From positions 3,326,001 through 3,390,000 of the forward strand of contig NC_037089.1 of the NCBI RefSeq assembly GCF_002994745.2: 64,000 nt of DNA, given 5' to 3'. The notes beneath the pieces were generated by a model. The model was not told where the DNA came from. It did no database searches and saw nothing but the letters and a program-made list of their open reading frames with translations. This document shows, piece by piece, positions 38,101-48,255 of the stretch (position 1 is its first letter; every line of letters begins with the position of its first letter). This DNA is from Rosa chinensis (taxonomy: Eukaryota > Streptophyta > Magnoliopsida > Rosales > Rosaceae). The position numbers and the translations under genes were made by a program.

Positions 38101-39109
38101 TACCTTGTTTATCAAAGCAGGAGATGGAGGAAGAATTCTGATTGTAAGTCTTTATGTTGATGATTTGATTTTCACTGGAAATGATGTTTGCATGATTCAG
38201 AAGTTTAAGAGTTCCATGAAAGTGGAGTTTGAAATGACAGACCTGGGAGAAATGAAGTATTTCCTAGGAGTTGAGGTTCAACAAAGTTCTAAGGGTATTC
38301 ACATATGTCAAAAGAAGTATGCTCGGGAAGTTCTTGAAAGGTTTGGGATGGAGAAAAGCAATCCCGTGAAAAATCCAATCATTTCTGGTTCGAAGTTGAC
38401 GAAAGAAGGGGAAGGAGGCAAGGTTGATGCAACATTATTCAAGCAAATGGTTGGGAGTCTTATGTACTTGACCGCTACCAGGCCTGATCTAATGTATGTT
38501 GTATGTCTTATTAGTCGGTTTATGGCTAATCCTACTGAAGCTCATATGCTTGTTGCAAAGAGAGTGCTGAGGTATGTGAAGGGAACAGTTGAGTTAGGGG
38601 TGTTTTATAAAAGAGGTGCTACAGATGAGCTGGTGGCTTATACCGACAGTGATTATGCGGGTGATGTAGATGACAGAAAGAGTACTTCAGGGTATGTATT
38701 TATGCTGAGTGGAGGAGCAATATCTTGGTCCTCAAAGAAGCAACCAGTGGTGACTCTATCCACAACAGAAGCAGAGTTTGTTGCAGCTGCTGCTTGTGCG
38801 TGTCAAAGTGTCTGGATGCAAAGGGTGCTCAACAGGCTCGGTCTTTTTCAGTGTAAGTGTGTTACAATGCTTTGTGACAATAGTTCTACTATTAAGTTAT
38901 CAAAGAATCCTGTTATGCATGGAAGAAGCAAGCACATCGATGTAAGATTTCATTTTCTACGTGATCTCACAAAGGATGGTGTTGTGGAGTTAAAGCATTG
39001 TGGTACCAGTGAACAAGTTGCAGATATCATGACTAAACCATTGAGGCTTGAGAGTTTTGAGAAGCTCCGTGGGCTACTGGGAGTGAAGGCTAAGTTTGAT
39101 ATAAACTGA
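35126..39109 (+). CDS. Copia gag-pol polyprotein, intact, 1327 aa
   Basis: The start at 35126 (MAAEGNFVQPAIPKF) is the first ATG; the frame is open upstream but has none. Order is gag (residues about 10-240, UBN2-like, then an RG-rich stretch), a CCHC knuckle CYKCHKLGHFQYEC (248-261), an aspartic protease (DSG at 300-302), a pre-integrase H-H-C-C block, integrase with D496, D559 and E595 (a D-35-E spacing), reverse transcriptase with the catalytic YVDD at 1010-1013, and RNase H (first Asp about 1174, then DRKSTSGYVF and STTEAEFVA). Protease before integrase before RT is the copia order. All catalytic residues named are present and there are no stops. An acidic Ser/Glu-rich linker lies between integrase and RT. 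The length is normal for the family. Confidence 0.97.
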   Translation: MAAEGNFVQPAIPKFDGHYDHWSMLMENLLRSKDYWSLVEQGITVLEEGVEPAEAQRKTMEDQRVKDLKVKNYLFQAIDRTIMETILNKDTAKGIWDSMKLKYQGSTRVKRAQLQALRKEFEVLQMKEGEQVDEYFARTLTIANKMKAHGEKMEQVVIIEKILRSMTSRFDYVVCSVEESNDLDRLTIDELQSSLLVHEQRMKGHQREEQALKITSEDRFGARERGRGTFRGRGRGRGRQSLNKALIECYKCHKLGHFQYECPSWERKANYAELDEEDELLLMAYVELNKSSREGVWFLDSGCSNHMSGNKQWFVDLDEQFRHSVKLGNNTRMPVMGRGNIKLEVGGVIQVVTDVFYIPELQNNLLSIGQLQEKGLAILIQNGVCRIYHPRRGLIMQTQMSANRMFVLLANVMSQPSTCFKATSEDTTDLWHRRFGHLSHKNLRTLEYKKLVKGLPQLKATSKLCTSCMVGKQHREAMSKKSKWRASKQLQLIHADICGPITPTSNSNKRYLLSFIDDFSRKIWVYFLAEKCEAFTTFKNYKNLVEKEIGMSICGLRTDRGGEFTSKEFNDFCKANGIRRQLTTAYAPQQNGVAERKNRTIMNMVRCLLSEKQMPKPFWPEAARWTVHVLNRSPTLAVKDKTPEERWSGVKPNVENFRVFGCIGHVHVPDAKRLKLDDKSYKCVLLGMSEESKAYKLFNPITKKVVISRDVLFDENESWNWGRSEEEVRLDTLAWGDSDEEFSDSSDSEDDTEEGQQSEVPEMPGSSDSSAESAPSSPEGRSRRIPVWMQDYVSGEGLSEGEEVQNLAMFISYEDPTCYEEAARSEKWRSAMDLEIEAIVRNETWELVNLPVGAKKIGVKWVYKTKLNENGEIDKCKARLVAKGYAQKHGIDYNEVFAPVARWDTIRMVLALAAQKGWTVFQLDVKSAFLHGELSEAVYIEQPQGYEKEGEEHKVYKLKKALYGLKQAPRAWYSRIEGYFAKEGFERCSHEHTLFIKAGDGGRILIVSLYVDDLIFTGNDVCMIQKFKSSMKVEFEMTDLGEMKYFLGVEVQQSSKGIHICQKKYAREVLERFGMEKSNPVKNPIISGSKLTKEGEGGKVDATLFKQMVGSLMYLTATRPDLMYVVCLISRFMANPTEAHMLVAKRVLRYVKGTVELGVFYKRGATDELVAYTDSDYAGDVDDRKSTSGYVFMLSGGAISWSSKKQPVVTLSTTEAEFVAAAACACQSVWMQRVLNRLGLFQCKCVTMLCDNSSTIKLSKNPVMHGRSKHIDVRFHFLRDLTKDGVVELKHCGTSEQVADIMTKPLRLESFEKLRGLLGVKAKFDIN

Positions 39110-39131
39110 TTGCTTTCAGCAATTTCAGTTT

Positions 39132-39140
39132 AGGGGAGGA
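39132..39140 (+). other. Polypurine tract of young copia
   Basis: AGGGGAGGA just before the 3' LTR, the usual plus-strand primer site. Confidence 0.85.
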
Positions 39141-39142
39141 TT

Positions 39143-39458
39143 TGTTGGAGTCGTTGAAGTTTGAGCAGATGGTTGTTAGGGTTACTTTGTCTCAGTCTGT
39201 TAGGATTTCCTTGTTGTTTAATAACTCCGAGTTAAGAGGAGAGTGCATTTGTTTCTGTTAGAGTTAGACCTGGTCTTTAGGATCAGGTTATGCTTTGAAT
39301 TAGTCTGTTTCTGTTAAAATACGTGTGCTTGTGTTTAGCTTTGTTTGTTAGGGTCTGAGGCTATTTAATAGCCGGAGTTATGTTGAATAAAGTATTGAGA
39401 GTTGTATTTCAATCCAGTTAGAAGTGTTTTAGTATACAGCTAATTCTAAGTTCTAACA
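39143..39458 (+). repeat. 3' LTR of young copia
   Basis: Identical to 34739-35054 by line-by-line reading. Confidence 0.95.
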
Positions 39459-39963
39459 CTTGTTCCTATCGTGCATCGCTCTCTGCAAAACCAATCAAAC
39501 CCAAAATACGTAAAGAAATGGACTGGAGAGCAAGTTTCAGGCAATTGTAAGAACAATAGGCAGGGAAATACTGACCCTTTGAGTGAACTGAGCAAATCCA
39601 TTGACGGCTCTCCAGCTGAGCTTGTTCAAGAGCTGCCGCTGCATCGTCTGATTTGGTTCTCGACCCGAATCCTAAACGGAGCGGGTTAACCCGTTTAACA
39701 CAGAATTGGTACGCTGCTCCGTCGCTAAGTTTAAACGTACGTAGCTCCGTCGCCGGTGATATCAGTCTGAGGTTTTGGTAAAGACGAGAAGAGGAGAGCG
39801 GGTTTGGTAAAAGAAGCGGGTAGGAAATGAATAAACGGTTTGGCCCATTTTTCTTTTTTCTTTTTTTTGTGGATTCTCGAAAAAGATTTTCGCCAATTAA
39901 TGTCTTATATAATTTTCAAGAAAGTCATTGCGGTACGAAAGTTGAAAGAGAACGAACCTTCAA

Positions 39964-41079
39964 GGTTTACAAATATTAGTATACCTTTTCCTTCTACCTT
40001 TTCCTTTCTACCTTCCTCACTTAACAAATGACACGTGGATTCCACTACCACTTTAAACTCAATATTTATTACATTAAATAACTAATTCTATTTTTTTCAT
40101 GTTTGCCCTTCTAATAAATGTCTCACATTTTTTTTCTTTCTATATTTTACTTTGACTTTGTACGATGTTGAATTTCTTTTGCATTTCTTTTTTCTTCACT
40201 AATTTGGCATTTTTTTCATTGTTATTTTGAGAATCTGGGTTGTGGTTTTTTTCTTTCTGGGTTCATCTAGGTCAAACTTCCCTACACCTATCTTCCCTTT
40301 CTCTCACATCTTTCTTTATTTCTTTCTATTTCTCTAGCTTCCATTCTGAAATCCATTCCCCTTTTTTAATCTTCATCCAATCAAATCTTTCTTTCTCTCT
40401 TTCTATATCTCTAGCATCCACTCTGGATTCCATTCCCATTTTTTAATCTTCGTTCAATTTCATTTCTTTGGTGGGGGAAATATCTTTTGCAAACTATGGG
40501 CTGAATGTAAAATATGAACAAGATCAACAACGAATTGTTTTTAAAAAATTGAAAAGAAAAAAGAACTAAACTAAACTCATAAAATAATAGAAGAATCAAG
40601 CAAAAGTGCAAAATCAAACCAGATAAATATTTCAACAAAAAACAAATTAAAAACTCTGATTATGAAATGGAGATCTAAAAACGAAATTGATAGGAAACTA
40701 AAGAAAATTAAGAGAGAGGGAGAGAACAAAACAATTTGGGGCGCAATTTGCGAGTTTAACATATATATATATATATATATTTTATGGAAATTTTATTGTG
40801 AGTTGGTACTAGAGATTCTTTGGAAAAACAAAAATTATAGATTCATGTTTTATAAACTCAGAAAAGGAAACAAAAAACCCAGGGAAAAGTTATAAATGCA
40901 AATATATATATATATCTATAAATATTGTAAAGGGTAGACATGGAAAAAATAGAATTAGTTATTCAATGTAATAAATATTGAGTTTAAAGTGGTAGTGGAA
41001 TCCACGTGTCATTTGTTGAGTGGGGAAGGTTGAAAGGAAAAGGTAGAAGGGGAAGGTAGCTAGCATTTCTCTTAGTACC
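39964..41079. mobile_element. Long-TIR element, possibly MULE-like MITE
   Basis: Inverted arms of roughly 130-150 bp: 39980-40115 and 40925-41060. They share the blocks CTTCTACCTTTTCCTTTC, AACAAATGACACGTGGATTC and CACTTTAAACTCAATATT in inverse order. The interior is AT- and pyrimidine-rich and non-coding, with a (TA)n tract at 40760-40780. Exact ends and target duplication are not resolved. Long TIRs suggest the Mutator superfamily. It lies just upstream of the Sel1 copy-2 first exon. Confidence 0.65.
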
Positions 41080-41356
41080 ATTGTGTTAGAGGTTCTGATA
41101 ATTTTTGCGCTGGCATACAATTAGGTTAGGTGTATGCTTTTTTATTTACAGTATTAACTCCATAATTGTTCACGAGTTTGTGTATGTCACATAAAAAAAG
41201 TAGTGTTTTAGAAGCGCATGTGTTCATGAGTTTGTGTTATGGACCACTATATTGTTTTGATTTGATCTCTCTTCAATTTTTTTTTTTATCAGGTAGTTAG
41301 CTGTTAGTAACTCACACATCCATGCAGTGGTATCCCAGCGCCAAGACACCTACACC

Positions 41357-41859
41357 GACGTCCATAAGTGGACATGTTAGTGAGATACTAGAACTGTCTT
41401 GAGCAGAAAATGTTGGAGCTTTGTTTTGCTTGTGAAGTGTGTGCCGGACTTTGCTTTCCTTGTGTAAATGATTGCTCCTTGGTGCTGGATGTTCAACATT
41501 CCAGAATTTTTGTTATTTTTGTTTTTGTAATGTACATATGTTGTAAATGACTGAAGTGATAACCTAGAGCATTCTTTTGTAGTGGAAAACTGTGAAAGCA
41601 AGTTGCTCTATTGAGCTTATAAAGGGAATTACTTTTCTCTCAGTTTTTAGAAAGGCTTTACGAGAAGAATTTTGTTAAAAGTCTTGTTCGGTGAAGGATT
41701 AGAAACTTGCTTTTACGTTAGAGTTTGAAACCTTCCAGTTTCCTTTTGTTTATGTTGTGATCACAGATTTGTTCTTACTTCATCAAAAAAAAAAAGTCTT
41801 ACTCTGATTTCAGTTTTTTAACCTCCACTTTGGTCATGACTCAAGGTTGGGTTGTGACA
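41357..41859 (+). repeat. 5' LTR of gypsy element
   Basis: Carries about 190 bp (roughly 41601-41785) absent from the 3' LTR. The rest matches 47801-48118 with scattered substitutions. Confidence 0.7.
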
Positions 41860-42149
41860 AAATGGTATCAAAGTGACAGGTTAACACCTCGGACCATTAG
41901 TTTGTCGGTTCGTCATTGTTGTTAATTGATTTGTGTCATGCTATGACTGTTTTGTTTTAGTTAGATAATTTTGCGGAATGATTGAAGTTGGCTGCATCCT
42001 GTTATGATATTGTTTTGTTTGCCTGGAAGTGATCGATATGTTTGTTTGTTTGTTGGTGTTATTCGATGCTTGCCTTGCATTTTTGTGAAAGAGTGACTAG
42101 GTGAACCTTAATCTTTAGAATTCTATTCTTCTTATAGAAAATGGCGCGC

Positions 42150-43126
42150 AGATGAAGAAGGGAGTGAGTCTAGAGGCTCTTCCACTGATGATGTGGAAGA
42201 GAGAGGGGTGGATTTAATTAATGCACTAAGAGAGATGACTCAAGCATTACAACAAACCGTTCGAGCTCAACAGCAACCACCCCCAACTGTTACTGATCGG
42301 GATACAAAAGCAATGGTGGCCTTGCGTGAGTTTAAGCACTAAAAACCACCAGCTTTCAAGGGTGAACCAGACCATGTTGTAGCTAAACAATGGTTAGATG
42401 AAATCAACAAGATACTAGATGCCTTTAGAATTCGGGAAAGCGACTCTAGAATTACTCTTGCTGCTTACCAGTTTACCAGAGAAGCTACCCAACTGTAGAA
42501 GACTGTTAAGTGATCTTGTAATGTGGAGACTATGTCTTGGGATCAGTTCTGCAAAATATTTCTTGATAAGTTCTTTCCCCCTGTGCTGCAAGAAGCTAAA
42601 GTAGAAGAATTCAATAAGTTGTATCAAGGGAAGATGTTAGCAATGGAATATGATGCCCGGTTCACAAAATTGTCTAGGTATGCTCCTGAACTTGTGCCAA
42701 CAGAAGCTAAGAAAGCTCGTAAGTTTGAACATGGGCTTCGACCAAACATTAGATCAAAAGTGTCAATTTTAAGGCTGCCAACTTATGCTGAAGTACTTAA
42801 AAGAGCTTTGATAGCTGAAGCAGATTGTGAGGAGTTTAAGAAAGTACGTGAGAAGACTCGACAAAGAATGGGTCAGCATTCAGGAAATCCTAATAAGAAG
42901 CAAAAGACATCGTCGTCATCATCTCAAAGCTTCAGTGTACCACAGCTACAACAGCAAATGTGTTCAGGATCGGGGGTTTGTTTCAAGTGCGGACAACCTA
43001 GACACTTTAAAAGAGACTGCCCCCAAGGGGAGGGATCCCAAAGCATTATGGGACTACCGAGAACTACTAGTTCTGCTCAAGTACGGCCATACATGCAGGC
43101 TCAACAATCATGAGGGTCTAAAGGAA
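42150..43126 (+). pseudogene. Gypsy gag with zinc knuckle, interrupted
   Basis: The gag domain reads from about 42150, with stops near 42341, 42497 and 42511. An open stretch follows from 42523 (MSWDQFCKIFLDKFFP, then FTKLSRYAPELV). A CCHC knuckle CFKCGQPRHFKRDC lies at about 42979-43020. The layout is typical of plant chromovirus-type gypsy elements. It would coat element RNA; now broken. Confidence 0.8.
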
Positions 43127-43146
43127 GTTTCCAACGAACTCAACCA

Positions 43147-46127
43147 TTGTCTCAAGCTTCAGTTGGGTCACAACAACGACAAATTCAGAATAAAAGACTA
43201 GGACAAAGACTCCAAGAGCAGAAAACTCAAGGGAGGATGTACGCAATTGCACCACAGTTAAGGGAATCATCTGATCACACCATGGTACAAGGTACACTCC
43301 CTATATTTAATTCATGGGCCAATGTCTTGTTTGATAGTGGTGCTTCACACTCTTGCATTGCTCTCTCCTTTGCATCTTCTCTGGGGTTGGATTTTGACAT
43401 AATAGATAAGCCTCTTGAAGTAAAATCTCCCTTGAGACGAGCAGCTATGGTTAATAGAGTTTGTAGAAATTGTGTGCTGAAAATTGATGGCCTTCAATTA
43501 GCTTTCGATCTATTGTTACTTGACATGTCGGATTTTGACATCATTCTCGGCATGGACTAGTTATCATCACACTGAGTCGTTATGGATTGTTTTGAAAAGA
43601 AAATATCTGGAATTTCTCCTACTGGTGTCACATTCCAGTTTACTAGTTGAAGAGGCAAAATATCTGAACCACTTGACAATTATTACAAGTTTGTAAAGTT
43701 GTCAAGTCTTTTTGCCACAATTGGGTGGGAAGACCCAAGTAGTAAAAGTTCAGAATTACTCCATGTAGTGTGTGAGTTTCCTGATGTTTTTCCGGAGAAG
43801 TTAAGTGAGCTGCCTCCACACCGTGAAGTTGATTTCTCTATCGAAGTATATCCGGGTACAACTCCAATTTCGATAGCGCCATACCTTATGGCACCTGCTG
43901 AACTTCGTGAATTGAAAACACAATTGGATAAGCTACTAGAGGTTGGTTTTGTACGTCCTAGTACTTCTCCATGGGGTGCTCCTGTCTTATTTGTAAAGAA
44001 GAAGGATGGCTCTCTCAGATTGTGCATTGATTACCGTCAGCTAAATAAGGTAACAGTGAAGAATAAATATCCATTACCTCGTATTGATGATATGTTTGAC
44101 CAACTACGAGGGTCTCGCTGCTTCTCAAAGATTGATCTTCGATCAGGTTACCATTAATTAAGGGTGAAGGAAGAAGATGTGTCGAAAACAGCATTCCGAA
44201 CACGCTATGGACACTATGAGTTCCTGGTTATGCCGTTTGGCTTAACAAATGCACCTGCTGCATTCATGGATCTCATGAACCGGATCTTCAAACCCTTTCT
44301 TGATCAGTGTGTTGAAGTATTTATTGATGATATTCTTGTTTACTCATCTTCAAAAGCTAAGCATGAACAACACTTGCGAATTGTACTTCAAGCATTGCGA
44401 GACAATCAGCTTTACGCCAAGCTTAGTAAGTGTGAATTTTGGTTGCATGAAGTAAAGTTTCTTGGTCACGTTGTTTCAGCTAGTGGCATTTCTGTTGATC
44501 TTTCAAAGGTAGAAGTAGTTACAAAATGGGAGAAACCAAAGAACGTATTTGAGATCCGTAGCTTCTTGGGCCTTGTTGGGTATTATCGTCGGTTTATAAC
44601 AGACTTTTCTCGCCTTGCTGTACCAATGACAAAGCTGACGCAAAAAGGGGTAAAGTTCCAATGGAATGATACTTGTGAACATGCCTTCATGGAATTGAAG
44701 AAGAGACTTACTACAACACCTATCCTTGTTATTCCAAAGCGAGGGCAAAGATATACCTTGTATTGTGATGCTTCACGAGAAGGGCTAGGATGTGTTCTTA
44801 TGCAGTATGGTAAAGTGGTGGCATATGGGTCTCGGCAACTGAAGAATCATGAACGCAATTACCCCACGCATGATCTTGAATTGGCTGCAGTTGTGTTCTC
44901 TTTAAAAATATGGCGACATTACTTATATGGAGAAAGATTTGAAGTGTTTTCTGATCACAAGAGTCTCAAGTACTTATTTAGCCAAAAATATTTGAATTTA
45001 AGACAACGTAGGTGGATGGAGTATATAGGAGACTATGACTTCGAAATTTCTTACCATCTTGGTAAGGCAAACGTGGTGGCAGATGCATTAAGTCATAAAA
45101 CTCGTTGCACAGCTGCACGTTTAGCAGTTCATGAATGGGAAATGCTTAGTGATATAGCTTTGTTCAACTTACAGTTGCATCATGATGAAAGGTCTGCATG
45201 TATACAGAGTATTGTCGCTAAACCTTCACTTCTTAATGTGGTTATTGAAGTGCAGAAAAGGGATCCTTAGGTAAAAATGATTTTTGCTCAAATTTCACAA
45301 GGAGAAGGCCCAGAAGGATGGAGCTTTCGAGCAGACAGAGGTCTGGTTTATAGAGGGTGTTTGTTTGTACCATCACTAGAGCAATTCCGGGAGCAAGTTC
45401 TACGAGAATTTCACCACTCTCGCTTTGTTGTGCATCCAGGAGGAACTAAAATGTATCATAATTTGCGTAGGCAATACTGGTGGAGTGGAATGAAGCGTGA
45501 TATAGCAGAGTTCGTAGCAAAATGCCTCACTTGTCAGCAAGTGAAAGTCGAGCATAAGAGTCCAGCTGGTTTACTTCAACCCTTTCTAGTATCGAAGTAG
45601 AAATGGGAACATATTACTATGGACTTTGTCTCTGGATTACCGAGATCAGTTCATGGACATGATTCTATTTGGGTAATCGTCGATCGCTTGACAAAATCTA
45701 CCCATTTTCTTCCAGTTCGAGTGACTGATTCTGTAGTGTCCTTGAGTAGACTATATGTTCGTGAAATTGTCAGACTTCATGGTGTTCCCGTATCTATTGT
45801 CTCTGATCGTCACTCCCGGTTTACTTTACAGTTTTGGCAGAGTCTGCAAGAAGCTTTACGAACTCAATTATGTTTCAGCACCGCTTTCCACCCACAAACA
45901 TATGGCTAATCTGAAAGAACCATTCAGATCCTTGAAGATATGCTCCGTGCTTCTATTTTTGACTTTAAGGGTAGTTGGGAAGATCACCTGCCATTAGTTG
46001 AATTCATGTATAATAATGGTTACCAATCTAGTATTCAAATGGCTCCTTATGAAGCATTATACGGTCAACCATGTAGATCTCCATTGTGTTGGGCAGAAGT
46101 CGGAGAAAAAATATTGTTAGGACCATC
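43147..46127 (+). pseudogene. Gypsy pol: protease, RT, RNase H, integrase, with stops
   Basis: Protease LFDSGASHSC lies near 43330. RT begins about 43750 ([15 protein letters not shown]), with [15 protein letters not shown] and the catalytic block FIDDILVYS near 44322-44350. RNase [14 protein letters not shown] is near 44754. The integrase HHCC zinc module lies at about 45410-45540, then catalytic D (TMDFVSGL, about 45617) and D (SDRHSRF, about 45810). In-frame stops lie at 43558, 44156, 45268, 45598 and 45907. Integrase homology ends at about 46127 (ILLGP), so the C-terminus and any chromodomain are missing. Confidence 0.85.
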
Positions 46128-47800
46128 TTCTAAAACCCATTCATTCCGTTTCAGCCTTTCTTTGAATTTGGGTATAATTTGTCGAAATTTTGATTTAGGT
46201 GGTTGTAATTGCTGATTTTAGAGTGGGTGTTAGCATTTGATTTTGGGTTGCCGCTTGTAGTAGTGGATTGGGGTTTTGTTAGCCGCTGAACTAAGGCTTG
46301 AGGTAGGAAAGACAAAACTTTCTTATAGCTTAGTTTCTATTCTAATGTGTACGTAGTGATTGTGATTGCTTTGGACTGTTTTCTTTACCAATTGTTATGA
46401 GATTATTGTTTTGGGTATTAATTGATTTGTAAGTGGAAATCTTGTTTGATAGGGAATGCTTTCCCTTCGTGCAACTTATGATCATTACCCCTGTTCTTTT
46501 AGTTTTATCTGAAATAGGCTTTGAGCAAAAGTTTTGACAATGACTTTTGGAAGCATATCTCTCTCTTTCTCTCTCTCCCTCTATCTCTCCCAATTTTCTA
46601 ATTTAGGTTAGCCACTGATTTGAATAAAGTAGCAGGTGTGCTCTTCTTTTTGACCTGTATGTTTTTGATCTGTTGACTTCAAAATGGAATTAGCTTTTGA
46701 GCTATACTAGCTGGAATTATTTAAAGTTACACCAGAACTATCTTTTGACTTTGTTCTTTTCTTGCAAAGCTTTGCAACTTAGAATTTATATGTAGCGGCT
46801 GCATGTCCATGGTTACCTATTAAGAGCTAATGTTTAACATATATTCTCTCACCAAGATTCTGAGTCAACTTCTTTACTAGTTTTCAAAAAAAAAAAGAGC
46901 ACTTTGTTTGTTCTCATGCTTACAATCCGATTAACATAAGCATAAAGTTCTCAAGAGAATTTTGTGGATACCTTATGCTTCCTACTTTCTCTTTTAATGG
47001 AAATTATTGTTTGAAAGGGATCTAGTCTTTGAAATCATGTTTTGGTAGAACTCTATTGAAGTTTGAAAAGAAAAGAGATTTTAAGTTCTTATTGGAATTC
47101 CTTTGATTGTTAAGTTTCATTTGGAGAAAGAAAATATTTCGTGGAAAGACCAGATTTGGTTTTAAATTGTTTGATTTTGGTTAGGCCCTGGAAAAGTTAA
47201 GTAGGGATTGTGCCTCCCTAGGGTGAAAGACCCAGAACCTGATCAGGATCCGCTTGTATGGGGTGTGCTCGGTGGCCTTAATACGAGCAATGGGCTCTAA
47301 CCGGAAAAAAATGGATTTTCAAGGATTTCGTTGGGATTTGAGTTAAGAGTTTCAAACCATTATTGCTGAAAGCCATAGCCAAGGAAAAAAAAATGGTTTC
47401 TGAGTTTTGAACATTGTAACTAAAGTAAAAAGGCTTTCTGGTCTTGTTGACTTTTTAATTGGTTTTAAGATGAGTTTTACTTTTCCTATATATTTGAATG
47501 TTTAGCAGGAAAGTTTTGCCTTTATGTTTACTCTTTTCTTCTGGTTTAGTTGTTTATTGAACTGAGTTAAGCTGATTGTGTCTTTGTTATGAAGGTGAGC
47601 CATGTGTCATAACTTATAACAATTGTGCCATTGTTTTCATTCCAAAGATTTTCAGCAGCAACTTTTAAGGTTTAATTCCATTTGCTTCTCACTTTCTAAG
47701 TGCATTCTAAATTAGAATCTTTGCTATACTAATCTTTTGTTGTACCTACTGATACTGAGCTTGTGAAGCTCCCTATGTTCTTGTTGTGGTTTTCAGGAAA
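46128..47800. other. Unassigned 1.7 kb inside the gypsy element
   Basis: Follows the abrupt loss of integrase homology and precedes the 3' LTR. T-rich with no long reading frame; it could be a long 3' untranslated region, or host or other TE sequence that replaced the pol end. Confidence 0.4.
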
Positions 47801-48118
47801 GACGTCCATGAGTGGACATGTTAGTGAGATACCAGAACTGTCTTGAGCAGAAAATGTTGGAGCTTTGTTTTGCTTGTGAAGTGTGTGCTGGACTTTGCTT
47901 TCCTTATGTAAATGATTGCTCCTTGATGTTGGATATTCAACATTTCAGAATTTTTGTTCTTTTTGTTTTTGCAATGTACATATGTTGTAAATGACTGAAG
48001 TGCTAACCTGGAGCATTTTTTTTGTAGTGGAAAACTGTGAAAGCAAAAAAAAAAACCTTACTCTGATTTCAGTTTTTTAACGTTCACTTTAGTCATGACT
48101 CAAGGTTGGGTTGTGACA
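47801..48118 (+). repeat. 3' LTR of gypsy element, internally deleted
   Basis: Matches both ends of 41357-41859 but lacks about 190 bp in the middle, at an A-run. Confidence 0.7.
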
Positions 48119-48164
48119 TCCACTGCACCGCAGACGCACGAACTCAAATGGTCCCTCAAATCTA

Positions 48165-48255
48165 TTGGCCACAGGATGGAGCTGAGATTCGAACGCTAGA
48201 CCTGGGAGTTCCAGTCTAGGTCGTTCGACCAACACACAACACCACGTGGTTCAAT
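48165..48255 (-). repeat. tRNA-like sequence, possible SINE head
   Basis: On the minus strand a B-box-like CGTTCGAATCTC and a tRNA-like stem around CCTAGACTGGAACTCCCAGG are visible, preceded by GTTGGTCGAACGACC. It does not fold into a full canonical tRNA by eye. Weak call. Confidence 0.3.

Larger units (their letters stand above)
34739..39458 (+). mobile_element. Complete Ty1/copia retrotransposon, very recent insertion
   Basis: 316-bp LTRs at 34739-35054 and 39143-39458 are identical by eye, begin TGTTGGAG and end TTCTAACA. The target duplication is CTTGT (34734-34738, 39459-39463). The primer-binding site TGGTATCAGAGCC follows the 5' LTR, and a polypurine tract AGGGGAGGA (39132-39140) precedes the 3' LTR. 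One uninterrupted polyprotein lies between. It is inserted in coding exon 2 of the Sel1 gene, on the opposite strand to it. Identical LTRs and an open frame indicate a young, possibly active element. Confidence 0.97.
29444..39644 (-). pseudogene. Sel1-repeat protein gene, copy 2, split by a copia insertion
   Basis: Minus-strand exons: 39644-39576, 39482-39464 continuing at 34738-34629, 33926-33811, 33640-33559, 33327-33268, 33185-33078, 29953-29908, 29691-29444 (with stop). Removing the copia and one target duplication gives 858 nt, 285 codons, fully in frame with GT-AG introns. The N-terminus (MQRQLLNKLSWRAVNGFAQF) is basic and free of acids, suggesting mitochondrial targeting. Sel1-type units include [19 protein letters not shown], the 36-residue exon 6 unit ([20 protein letters not shown]...) and GHAGAAIAYGSLLLQG. 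Such solenoids bind other proteins. The intact frame means the gene worked until recently. As it stands exon 2 contains 4.7 kb of retrotransposon, so this allele is presumably null. Intron 6 also holds a hAT element. Confidence 0.8.
41357..48118 (+). mobile_element. Ty3/gypsy LTR retrotransposon, decayed
   Basis: LTR-like direct repeats at 41357-41859 and 47801-48118 share ends GACGTCCAT...TTGTGACA; the 3' one lacks about 190 bp present in the 5' one. A primer-binding-site-like TGGTATCAAAGTGAC follows the 5' LTR at 41863-41877. Gag, protease, RT, RNase H and integrase follow in gypsy order (integrase last) from 42140 to about 46125, with several stops. The segment 46127-47800 is not recognisable polyprotein. 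Exact LTR starts are uncertain. Confidence 0.85.

Noticed and set aside
40240..40762. Pyrimidine-rich frames rich in Phe, Leu and Ser
   Set aside because: Low-complexity interior of the long-TIR element.
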